From Agrypnia vestita (taxonomy: Eukaryota; Arthropoda; Insecta; Trichoptera; Phryganeidae), in contig JADDOH010002106.1 in assembly GCA_016648135.1 (NCBI GenBank), forward strand, positions 178,157 through 242,156: 64,000 bases of DNA. Direction: 5' to 3'. Of this stretch, positions 11,820 through 24,900 are shown piece after piece. The notes beneath the pieces are model-generated. The model was not told the origin of the DNA, ran no database searches, and saw only the letters and a list, made by a program, of their open reading frames with translations. The position numbers and the translations under genes are program-made. Every line of letters starts with the position of its first letter. The stretch's first letter is position 1.

Positions 11820-12668
11820 ATGTAAAGCCAAAATAATAAAATTGTGCTACATATATAATTAAGTGGAAGGTATTAATTTGGAATCACAACCCTTTAATAA
11901 TTATCCAAAGACGGTTTTCAAAACCATTATTGGCTAAAGGTTTTAAGATATTTATTATAAAGATGAAGATTAGCATATACACAAGACACCATTAAAATCC
12001 CAAGTTAATTAAATTGAAATAACAATTTTTTTTAACTAAATAATATAAATCGGTAGAAAAAGTTAAAATTAAATACACACTTTAAAAACCTCTTTTTTGA
12101 ATCATCGTATTTTGAGATTTTGCATTAGGTACTCAAAAGTATTCAAATAACCCGTTAATAAAAATAAATAATTGTTTAAAAACCGGCAATCTATATGATA
12201 TGAAATTTTTGCATTCTTAACTTGTATATGTATATGTTTTTAATTTATTTTTATATTATATTTATATTATATTATTTTTATATTTATATTGTAAGAAACA
12301 ATCTGATTTTAGATGTTTAAAATAGGCAACACACAAGCCCTTATTCTGGAATATTGTATGTACATTAGTATAACATGTCATAAGTAATGTGCAGTCACAA
12401 TATTTTAAAAACAACCAACCACATGTGAAACATAAATAATTTCATAACATTAAAGTTTATGTAGAATAGTGAAAATGAAAGGATGAAAATCTTGAAGAAC
12501 TGTTACAGAACAACCCAAAATTGAAAAATTAAATATTTTAATTTAAATAGAATAATGATGTAATCATAATTGACCAGTTGTCACACCATAACAAAGTTTC
12601 AATGTATTGATCATTATGAGTCCGAATATTTTCAAAATATAAACATTATAATAGAACTTGTGTACACA
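11820..12668. other. AT-rich 3' flank of glycerol kinase
   Basis: No second gene is seen here. This is downstream of the glycerol kinase stop codon on the minus strand and should hold its 3' UTR. An ATTAAA hexamer on the minus strand lies at 12,537-12,542, and an AATAAA overlaps the last codons at 12,678-12,683; which is used cannot be told. Confidence 0.4.
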
Positions 12669-12956
12669 TTAAAAGGCTTTATTATTAGAAAGACTCCATC
12701 CTAAAGACCGCTTCAGTGCCTTCTTCCACAGATTGTATTTCAAATTTCTTTTAGGTGACGTCATCGTTGGTGTATACGTGCGTCCTTCTTTAATAATGAA
12801 TGTCTGAGAGGGATTCCCCCTGCCCACCCCCCACTGAGCCGCCATAGCGGCTCCGAGAGCTGTGCTCTGTGCCAGACCAGCCTTTATCACGTCAAACCCT
12901 CCTAAGTCTGCCTGGGTCTGGAGAAGAAAGTCGTTTGTAGTCATCCCACCGTCAAC
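12669..12956 (-). CDS. Glycerol kinase exon 8 (last)
   Basis: 96 codons including the stop. Opens after TTGTTTCAG with [20 protein letters not shown], the second FGGY family signature, then [15 protein letters not shown] and [13 protein letters not shown] before TAA. The W-K-A-x-x-R-S-x-G-W end matches the C-terminus of animal glycerol kinases. Confidence 0.92.
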   Translation of the reverse strand, partial: VDGGMTTNDFLLQTQADLGGFDVIKAGLAQSTALGAAMAAQWGVGRGNPSQTFIIKEGRTYTPTMTSPKRNLKYNLWKKALKRSLGWSLSNNKAF

Positions 12957-15905
12957 CTGAAACAATAAAGTTTTGAAAGACATGTCAACCAAAACCTGGA
13001 AATGTTAAGGTAACAAGAGGCATCAGTGAACAATAAGTTATCTACAACCAATAAGGATATATCATCAAATTATCAAGCATTATAAAGATATCAAAATCTG
13101 AAAAAAAAATACACTAAATTTATAGTAAATCTCTCCTTCAATAGGAGCAAAATAACTTTGTGGTAATATTATTTATAAAAATGAAAAAAAAAACACTGTA
13201 TGAAACAACTATGTATTAATTGAATCATCAACATGTTTCGAGGCCAATGGTCCCTTCGTTGGGATACAACATACAACATATAATAAAAATTAAAATTGGA
13301 AGTATAGACATAAACAAAAATAAATACAGTAAAACCCCGTTAATTCCAACCCCGATAATTCGAAATACGCCATAATTTAAAAATTTTCAAACCCACATGT
13401 CCAAAAATGTTAATTTCATAGTAGATTAGACCCGATAATTCGTAATTCGAAATTCGTAATTCTTTTACTCTTACATACTAATTAAAAATTACTTTTCTTC
13501 AAGATTTCATGAATTTTTTATGGATTTTTTTTTCAATATACGGTATTTCGATTGACAAATATGTTAGGTGTTAATGTTAGGGTTTCGATTAATGGTGTTA
13601 GGGCAGGGTTATTGTTTTGTCAAATTATTGCATGAATACACTACATTAAAAATTGTCACTCTAGGAGGGGAGGGAGGGGATGGAAGAAATGGTGAATGTA
13701 GTCATGACATAAAGGATCCTTAAACCTGCAGACGATAGGTCATAAGCCTTGTGGCTTCCATCTCTTCCCTGCTCCACGCGGCAGGCCCGGATTCGGGGAC
13801 TATCTAGCCTCTTTCCGATGAAACCGTGGAGGCCAATTCTTATAAATTTTTCAGAAACGTATCTCTTCCGTAAAGCGAGGAATGGGTGTACGAGAAAAAA
13901 AATTTAAGTGCTTTTTGACAGTATGAGGTTATACTCTTTTTCCTCAAACACACTTGTCTTAAATACCCTCGGATGACGCTGATATCTGAAAAGTTTTGAG
14001 AAATAATTGAATAATATATTTTATAATGGCAAATAAAAGATATTCTCACCTTTAAAGAGTTTACACTAAAGCCACACTTTTCACTCATGACGTCCATAAT
14101 GTCCTTCACTTGGAAGCAAATAGCCTCTAGAGCAGCCTTCACGATGTGGTGGGCAGAAGTGTCTTCAGATATACCTGCGATGACTCTGTCGACACAAGGA
14201 AACCATTAGACTAATGCAGAGATCAGCTGCATATTAAAAGATTTGTTGTGTATTATGAATATGAGTAATTAAAGCTGAATTTAAATTAGAAAATTCTTCA
14301 TAAATAAGGCTCAGAAAGAATTGTGCGAAAATTTCAAAAATTTCAAAATTTATAAAGGTAACCTGGGTGCACATAGGTTGAAATTTGATCTGACCCATAG
14401 GCCCACAACATGATGTCAACTTTTATTATCAAGGGCAGGATATCTGTAATTTTATAGTACACATGTATGCTGGAAACACAGATTAACAGTAAGTACGAAA
14501 ATTTAATTTTATCAAAACCCTGATATAGGAATTTGAGGGTGAATGCAAATCCCAGGCCTATGACCATTTCTTGGAAGAGATTAATCCCGACTGAAGCTTT
14601 CCAAATTATTATTCATTCGCATATATTCGGCGAATTTCGCTGTTAGAGACCCCGCCCGGCAACAGCAAGAATCTTAATTTCTAATGCATCCTCACCACCG
14701 CTGAAAAGATATAAAAGCCGTTCGCTGGTACTACCAGTGGGGTTAATATGTTCGGAAGACTCCAACATATTTCCTGAAAAATCACTGTTTTCAAAACAAC
14801 TCCCACTTGTAATAAATAAGAAATACCATTGTCGCGTGTATTATTTAGCAGGATTCGAGGATATATATCACAATATTTATGGCTTGATTTTTATTTTTGA
14901 TATATATCCAAAAAACTTTCTGCGGTCGTTAATAAATGGCGTTATTTGTATTTTTTTAAATGTTACGGTTGTTTTTTAGTTTAATTTGTTTCATATAATC
15001 CGTTTTTGTTTCACACAAAGAAAATACACCTATAACACTACATTACAAAGAGCAACTTTCATAATTGTATATATTAGCTTTTTTCAGTATGCAATTCATT
15101 TATTTAATAAATAATAATTCATGTACAAAATAAAAAAAGAAATTTTCTAATTAATTCGAGTTTGTATCAATGGACGTATGCAAAAAAGGAGGGAAGCGTG
15201 TGGATATATATCCAATTTTTTGTATATATCGAATATATACTAAAAAATCAGATTTTTTGTATAAAAATCAGATTTTTTCGAACCCTGTTACATATATAGT
15301 AAATTCGCCACCACCTAAAGATATACACTGTATAAGTGAGAATATCCCCTTAAAGCAATGACCTCAATCAACAAGTGTAAATTTAAAAGCAGGGATTATA
15401 AATTTTACTAAACTAAAACCTTAAAACACTTTAATTTGAAATAAGAACAAGGTACATAAACATATTGTTCAAAGGAGCTCAAACTCATATGTTGACAAAT
15501 CTAATATCTAAGATTACTTGACTTTATCTTGATTCGAAAGCATGTCTCGTAGATTACTCTCATCTGCTTACACTGTAAACATTTACTTTATCAGTCATGC
15601 TGATTGCACACTCTACACATTATCTACTGATTATCCAGGCAGTAAATAATTCTTAAATTTTTAAATAATACAGAGGAATTCAGATATTGTAATCACAGAT
15701 AATGTTATCAATTGGCTATTGTTATTACAATCACTCAGTCCCACTCGGCCCTCGTAGCGCAGTGGGTATGACACTGGCTTCCCACACCGAGGGTTCCGGG
15801 TTCGATTCCCGCTGAGGTCACAATTTAATCTATGTGATTTACTCAAGCCTGGGTGTTTTGTGATGTATTTCGCTTCTGTAATTGGGCCTCATGGCCTGTT
15901 GAAGC

Positions 15906-15967
<62 letters not shown>

Positions 15968-18900
15968 CAGTCCATACAAAATTAGTTTAAAATGATTAGC
16001 CTATTATAATTAACCTTTGGCTATTTAGGGCCGGTCTTATAAACGAAAGACCAAATTTCCGTTAGTAAATCGACAATTTACTAATGGATGGTCGTTCGTT
16101 TATAAATGTTACCGACGCCCGTCTTATAAAACTTTTTTTACCATCCGTAAGTATCGCAATATCGTACTGCTCTTGTCTATAATTTTAGAGCTGTCAAAGG
16201 CAAATTTTTTTCTATCTAATCTCTTTTCTATCTAAAATTTCTCGCTCGCACCAGATTTTTGGGATACTTCCCACAACACTACACTGGTAGTAGTCTTTAA
16301 AACCCCAACTAAGTCTGCAGCAGCTAATAATATTGATCCAAGAGCATAGAATCTCAAGGCAACAAGCAATTTTGTAGTTGGTGATAAAGTCAGATTCCTA
16401 CGGGTGCGCCTTTTTACATTGTTCCCAATATCTTCTAGAAGCTCTTAAGCAGACCTTTTGGACAAGCGAAAACGGTAGATAAAATCTGCGTCATCTAAAA
16501 TATTAAAATAATCCACTCGTATATTGAACACTCTTTGTCGTCGAGTTTGTTCTTTATCCAACGAACTTGAATACAATAATAGCTCGACATCGTTATGTGA
16601 AAACATTTTTCCTTAAAAATGAGCAACAGTCAGCACGGTATATATGTACATATTAAACAAACAGCATTAAACGCAAATTGACAGCGGACCAAACCTTAAA
16701 AAAATAAAACGTCAATCTGTCATACTTCTGTCAATTTCTACTAACGGACGGTAAACCGGTGGTTCGACTGTCGGTTTCGGCCGTCGGTAAAATTTTACTA
16801 AAATTTGACTAACGGATTGTTATAAGACGAAAAAAGTGACGTTTGTATCAAATTTCAGTTTATTTGGTCTGAAATTTAACTAACGGACGTTTATAAGACC
16901 GGCCCTTATTGTTCTCAGTTCTTACTGTTACTTGTCAAAAATAATGGGCACTCACTAATGTTTCAAAATATACCAAATTCGTTTATGTATCTGTACTTTA
17001 ACCTATTAAAAACACCAAGTTTTAGGAGCTATACTTTGCAGCGAATTACATAGTCACCTTTATGACGTTATTATTTTTTGTGTCTCACTCTATAAACAAT
17101 CAAGTGTTGCCATTATATAAAAAATATAATGTAGTAAAAAAAACAAATGCATATGTTTTTTAGTATAATGCCACTCGGATAATTTGGGTTGTAAAACTTT
17201 TTTAGTTTTGTGTCTAATCACTCCGCGAATTCTATTAACCCCGTTTTACAGTATCTGAAATTAGTATTATTCCTGATTCAATTATGTATATGTCAATCGT
17301 GTTTCGTTATCGCCGCGCGTGGGCCGCGCCATGATTTTGATTGATTGCGCTGGCGCCCAATGTGTTCTGCGCCAATCACTAGCCAGGATTCGAATTTTTT
17401 AAAATCCGCCCAGTGACAGTTGAAAAGCGTGTCAGGTGTCATTTTTCGGTGAGAACCGACATTGCTCTTCGTGTGTGTTTAAGATCAATTCAACTTAGCC
17501 TTCCGGAAGAGACACACCAACTGTTCCAGATTCGACGAAGCTAAGAGAATGGCGATTGAAGCGGCACCCGACGTCCCAGGAAAACCGCAAGTACAATTTG
17601 TCCACTGTGTCTTAGTTAGCTTTGGCCCAGTGTATCTCGGGTGTCATTTATTATCAATCATATCGGAGGCGATTGGAAAGAAAATCTTTCTTTCTAATAT
17701 CCGACCCACGTGCGATGGTGGCAAGCTGTCCGTCATCGAACAAATCATCTTCGAAATATATTGAAAAATTTTGCCGTATTATCTATATATAAAATATTTA
17801 TTTATTTAAAAAATCTTGTTTACAATACTTCTTTTATAGTGCAGTTATTTTTGTGGATTGAAGCTACTCAAAATAGTTTATTAAATATAGTTTAAAAAAT
17901 TCAAAAAATGTATATACCCTTATAGATATATGCGTATATGTATTTTTTTAATATAGGTATATAGTCGGTCACAGCATAACTTAAGTTTATACCGACTGCA
18001 CGCCACTGCTACTTATATATTTTGGGGTATATGTTGGGGTAGTAATCATCGAATAAGGCGGACTGTTGTAAATCTACGTTTGTCTATTTTTAAGTGTTGA
18101 AGTCACAATCACCAAAGTATAATCTTGTTATTTTCAGTTTATGTGAGCATATGCGGAATAAGTAACAGTATCATTTCCGCAGTTCTTACCAAAAAAAGAC
18201 CTTTCAAAGAAACGCGCCATAGTATGAAAAATTTACTTTCCTACTACATAATACTCGCAGATGTAAAGATAAGTTTCAGTCGGAAAAACATTCAGTTCAG
18301 GAAACGTTTCTTCCAAATTGGAGAAACAAATTTGATGCACACGAACAAGTAAAATAGCAGAAGCATTGACATGAATACAGAAACAGTTTAAAATAAAAAT
18401 CTATTACATTACGATTACAGCTAGAATTTTAAATTATCTTTTTATTAATATATGTAACTATTATTTACTGCATATTTTCCTAGAATCTGTACTAATGCAT
18501 AACTTATCTGCTTGTATATGCTGCACGCCACTGATATCTTATTATGATTACCAATAGCCATTCTTGCATATTAATAGATAGTTGCCATAGTGTTGTGATT
18601 AAAAATAAGAGATTATAGTCACAGCCACGGTAATGTTGGCAATTGGCAATAGTGTGTACGCTACACTCATTGAGGAAGTTTCTGTGGTTGCTATTTTGTC
18701 TGAAATAAAATTAGTTTTACGTCCAGAAGTGGAAAAATGGAAAAATACAGAGGATTTGATCCTAATTTGGAAAAGATCAGTAGAAAATTAATGAACTTTA
18801 AAAAAAACAGAAAAGACCACGTCCCGGCTTTTAATGAAGTTTTTGAAGAATTTAAAAAGAAATTGCAGGAAATGGATCCATTTCTGACAACACATAAAAA

Positions 18901-21900
18901 AATAAAATATGCTGGAAGTTACGCAAATAATATCAAAATAGTGGCACCTGACGAGTTTGATATGATGCTGTGCATGAAACTGCCTAAGGAGCTCGGTTTG
19001 ACCTTTTTATATTCGAATAATCCCGGGTACATACAACTTAAGACCGTTGGATTGGATGCTCTTAAAAGAAAACAAAACTGGGAAAAATATAAATCCATTG
19101 AGAAATGGATTGATGATAAAAATTTTATATTGCAGAACAAATATCGCGAGTGGTTGGAAAGTATAATCAATAAAACACTGAACCAACTCAGTGCACATTG
19201 GTCTTCCGGGGCCATACTAGAGTGTGGGAACAATAAATATCGTCTACGTGTAAAGAAATCAAATCCGGCTTTCACTTTAAATGTAGAAAACCTATCAAAT
19301 GAACAAATTAAGTTCGACGTGGATCTGGTTCCATCTTTTGGGTTCGAATATCCTGATTGGCCCCCAAATGTGAAAGTGAAATATGCCAAAAAGTGCAAGA
19401 GCAAAGAATGGTTAGTGATTGCAAAACCAATTCCAAATGAACTCGAAAATCGTCACAAATGTTGGCGTGTCGTATTCCCCGAGCAGGAAAAAGAGCTGTT
19501 GAGCGGTCACAATCAAATGAAAAGTACAATCAGATTTATGAAAAAACTTCGGGATGTTCACAAAATGCCCTATATAAAGAGTTACTTCATCAATACAATT
19601 TTCATACTGGAAGCAGAAGTCCAGAGTCATGAATTTTGGAATAATAGATTGAGTTACTTATTCATGCACATGCTTCATAAACTGAAAGAGAGAATAGAGG
19701 AACGAAGAATTCCAAATTTTTGGTATAATCAGCTTAACTTATTGGAAAAGCTATCAGATTATCAATTGGAGGACTGTTCGCAAAAGATAAAAAATATCCT
19801 TAAGATTATTGAAAAACATTACCAGGAAAAACCCATAATAATAGCAACAATCCTCGGTGTGGACATTGAAGATGAAAACACTAAAGATGAGGACATTGTA
19901 GATGGTTCATTCGAAGCAGATAATTATTCCACCAGTGTCGTCCCGAGCATATCTATGACACAGTATGGCGTCATGGCTGGTTTGGCCGCACTTGCGGGAG
20001 TCGGGCTATTTTGTGCACACAGAGCGCTCACTCGCAGAAACGACAGACAGTAAACGATAAAGGACACGTCAATTTTTGTGATATTTCAAGGTACATATAT
20101 ACATATTTGTGTATTATATAATATCATTGGTGTAGCACAAGAAGTCATGAAATGATATTTTTGGTAAAACCAAGTTAGAAGTCAATATGGGTTATTTTTT
20201 ATGTAAACTATGAGGGCAAGAAGTCATCAATAGGTTTTTTGCCATATTACGGCCGTTTTGCGGATGACAAAAGTCATTATGTTATGTTAATTTATATAGC
20301 GGCATTTTCGCGTAAGAGACGCTTCAAGGGCACTTTACAGGTGCGACATCCCGAATAAATGAAATTTTATAACTTTTTTTTTTTTAAATATAAATCATCA
20401 AGTTACTTAATGACATTTTATTTTCTTTTTGGTATACTAACGTACTTACATATGTATTCCACACTTCCTCACCAAAAGTCGTTAACTGGTTTTGGCGATT
20501 TCTGGCACAAATTAAATATGACAAATCCTTTTATATAATTATTGCAGATTTTAGGCATAGAAACTTTGGAAGCGATTTGCCGAAAAAATGAATTTGTTAC
20601 TTAATGACTTCTTGCGCTACATCGACGATATGTCCATTTCCACAAAAATTAGCAGAGCATAAAATTGTAGGTGAGCCAAAGAAATGAACCAAACCCCTTC
20701 TTTAAGCGAGGAGACTGGGACACATCGGAAGTATATCCCCTCTTGCATACATTTTAGACCCATTTATAATGCCTATAAGTATTTATTCTTGTATGATTAA
20801 ATCCCCCAGTAAACATAACATACTTTTTGTAATAGACATATTTTTTAATTTTTTTTTTTAATTTCCTTCCAAACGGTGTCGCTTTTAGAAAAACCGTTTT
20901 TTTATAACAAAGCATGACTTATTTACAAAGACATTATTTACACTTTTTTCAAAAATTACAAGTAGTAATTTTCTTAAACAAGTCAAATGTCTGTCAAAAA
21001 TTTATTCACTTGAAATCAGTGTTCCAGTAATATAAATAATGTACTGTCGACCAATACTCAATTCTCAATACCAATATTCAATTCAAAAGCTGACAAATGA
21101 TTGGTTATCGAATTGTGAATTAGGACTGTTTATTGAATTACGATCTTAGCTGTGTAATCAAAATGCCCAAAAGAGGCTTCTAATACAGATTTTTGTATTT
21201 CATGTTATTGTTGATGTTTGACTGCGTTTGAGGGAATGTCAGTTTGGAAATGTCCGCTGGTAAAACCTTATAATAACTATGAGATTCTTGGCATCAGCTT
21301 TTTAATAAAGGAGACGACGACGTCAATTGCGAAACCTCAGAGGAAGTCGCTATGGTCATCGTAATGTATATTTTTACATTTGTATAGTTTCTGCTTTAAT
21401 ATTGTTTTATTAATATGTACATGGTTTTTTACGTGTGCCAAAGAAGTATTACTTTTAACGCATATACAGAACACACGTATACATAAGAACACACACACTT
21501 TTTTATGAAATTAGCATCTTTGTTGACAACTTTTGCAATGTCAATTCCGAATCCATTAATTGGATTCACTCAATGAGTACTGCAAAGTAAAAAACATTTT
21601 TGATCACTTTAATTTCAAATTAATGAGATTTTACTATATCTAGTGTACAATTTTGGATAAATATTATCATATATATATATATATATCTATATATATATAT
21701 ATATCTTAATCATTTGTAATAAATAAAGTAACTTCATTTAAAAAATATATTCTCTGCTTAATATTATCATCCAGTTATTGTTATCAAGAACTGCAGGTCC
21801 CATAGTGATTGAAATAAGTGGATACCATTTCAAAATAATATATAAGATTTAAAAATCACTTTTCATTCAAATATATAATATGTAAAATTGATAAATGTAA

Positions 21901-24900
21901 CAGAAAACAAAACTAGCAAAATTGCAAACATGTCTTTCCAGATGATATGATTTCAAATTATTATCTGGCCATGCTCACATTCAATGTTTACTTTTGATGC
22001 AAGTGGCAGGTGGTGTATGCGTGCGATAGTACGCAAGGAAATTTTTTTTTGTTTGAATTTTGTGATTATCTGGATATTTTTTCCTACCACCCAGAATAAT
22101 CAAGAAATCCTCAAAGTACAACTATTCTTACATCACAGCTTATTTTTTGCATGAAAGTGTTCATGCAGAAGCAAGTATAATAGGCAATGAGGCTATTGCC
22201 TCGTACCATTAATAATAAAATGATATAACAACTTACCCTCTGGCGTCGCTCTGCCAATATGGAGCGAACAACCCGCTGAAAGCTGGCACAAACACCACTG
22301 AACCAACATCGGAAGCTTCCTCCACAACAGCTTGAGTGTTGGCCAAATCATCCAGAATTTCCAAATTAAGCCTAAGCCAATCAAGCGCCAGCCCGGCCAC
22401 GGCAACCTGAATGTAATATCAAAAACATTTTAGAAAGGAATAAGTTTTTTTATTTATTGTTTGTGTTTTGATGAGATTGATTTTAATGGGGACTTTTTAA
22501 AGGACCTTTTTTCTTTAAAGACTAAATCCGCTGTGACTAGTGAATCCAATCCCAAGCCAAAATTACAATCCCGAGGTACGATTTGATGATCCCGCGATTA
22601 AGAAATGCTTATTTGCTCATTAATACAGTGGGTGATCGGTTAACGAACAGTTCGGACTGCGAACAAATCAGGCAAGGAACACTTTCACAAAGGATTTTTG
22701 TGTTCAGACAACAAACTAAAACGATCTTTCTAATCTACTTATTCTATCTGTAAAACTAATCGATGTTTTACATTCAACCGACTTTTAAAACGGCGCGCAT
22801 TTGACTCTATCCGTGATGTCATTTCCAGGATGAAGTTAGGCGTGTCCGGCAACACTGCACGACACGGTTTACCGCGTTGTCACATACCACTTTGTCAACT
22901 GTGTACACTAGTTGGTTTCTCTCCTTCTAAATTTTTCTACATGTGCTTTATATGTGCTCATGTATAAACTTTTCTGAACCTCTTATAAAAAAAAAAATCT
23001 GACAATATTATGGGGCCTAAAAAGAGTGGAGTGTCAAGAACTGTGCTCACCATAAAAACCAAGCAAGAGATTATAGCCAAATTAGAGAGTGGACAGAAGA
23101 TGACTCATGTTGCTAGCAGAGGCATGCAGTGGGTATAAATCTAAGTTATGCTGTGACCGACTATATATTATATTAAACCTATATATATACGCATATACCT
23201 ATTTCGGTATATACATATTTTGTATTTTTTTTTAACTGTATTTAATGAACTATTCTGGGTAGATTTAATCCACAAAAATAACTGCACTATTAAATAAATA
23301 TTGAAAACAAAAATCTTCTAAATACACATTTTATATATAATATGGCAAAATTTCTCAATATATTTAGAAGACGATTTATATATAATTAAAACGGAAATAA
23401 TACTTATTTCAAATATATGTTTCTTTTCACAAAAATAAATCAAACATATTATGATATCCTCAATGGCTATGTCGTCGTAAATAAGAATGTTCATATTGCT
23501 TATAAAATGTTTTATAAACCTACATTTTACGAACTTTCTTTATAAATTACCATAAACTAATTCATGTAACGGATTAATTCACGGATTGAATTTGTAGTGT
23601 TAATTGTAATTAATGAAGTCAGAAATTCATATAAAAATAACAAAAGAAAAGAACAAGCGTCCTCAACATAATATGGAGATAATATTATGATTTGACATTT
23701 GATATGATATTATTTGCAAATGAGATGAGCGAGTGCTGCATCATGACAACGCGCCAAGCCACATCTCGCTTCTGATCCGCAAGTTATTGTCCGAAAAAAA
23801 TCCTGTCTGTCCACATCTGCCCTACGCCTCGATTTAACACCATGCGACTTCTGGGTCTTTCAAAAAATAAAAACCCCAATGAATGGACAATTTTTCAACA
23901 CCATTCCCGACATTGAGAAGGCCACGACAGAGCAGCTGAAGGCCCTTCCGAAAGAAGCCTTCTAGAAATGCTTCCAATCATAGAACCACGGTTGGGATAA
24001 GTGCATCGCCAGCCAAGGGGAGTACTTTAAAGGAGATAGAGTCAAAATTGTAATAAACTTGTTTCATTGTTTGTAATTACATTATTCACCGTATTTTTTG
24101 ATTGCTAACTAACTACTAACCATCACACTGTTTGTCCGCAGGGATAGGCAGAGAGGACAGAACGCCATATTCTTCTATCTTGACACACCACTTTTGCTTC
24201 CGTTACATTCATACATCTTCTCATACATGTTTGACGCTTGTTGAGGCTTTTAACAGGCCATCATCCAATACTTGTAGTATCTGATCGTGCCAGGTCTTTC
24301 GCGGACGCCCTCTATTCCTGTTGCCTTCAACACTTGCCCCATATATTTTCTTAACCATCCTTTCCTCACTCATGACCAAACCATCTCAGCACTACTCTCT
24401 TTATTCTATCTACCACACTACAGCCAGCATCACACCTCGTATATTATAATAAGTAAGGGATCTTTCAACTAAAAATTGACAAATATGTACCAGTTTGATT
24501 GTGAAACAATTTTATTATTATGAATAATATGCCCAAAGCAGTAGCAAAACATCAAGTGTATCATCATTTGAGGAGTATGGAAATAAAACCATCACTACGA
24601 TATTGACAAATTTACTTAATTTGTCAATAGCGTAGATTAAGATAAATGTACGTGATGCATCTATACTCCTCATTTAGTCTTGATTTAATTTTGGTAACCT
24701 AAAATTATGTCAAAATATTAATCCCAAACATATACTAATCCAGGGTTCCATAAATACTGTAAACTGGGCAGGGATTCCGGGATTGGATTCCATAATTATG
24801 ACCATGTAATGTGATTTTGTTTTCTATATCCATAAACAAATAAAAACAATTGTGGTCTGTATAGATTCAGTACTCAAATCTGCTGATTACGTTATAATTG

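Noticed and set aside
17549..17764. 71-residue plus-strand frame starting [14 protein letters not shown]
   Set aside because: The start context looks good, but no family is recognised and its second half runs into a repeat shared with 23.1-23.4 kb. Splicing it to the cGAS-like exon by the visible sites gives a wrong frame.
18919..19404. 161-residue minus-strand frame within the cGAS-like gene
   Set aside because: Antisense shadow of the plus-strand frame, which carries all the family motifs.
21668..21705. Replication origin or telomere-like repeat
   Set aside because: It is a plain TA-dinucleotide microsatellite; no TTAGG arrays were seen anywhere in the window.
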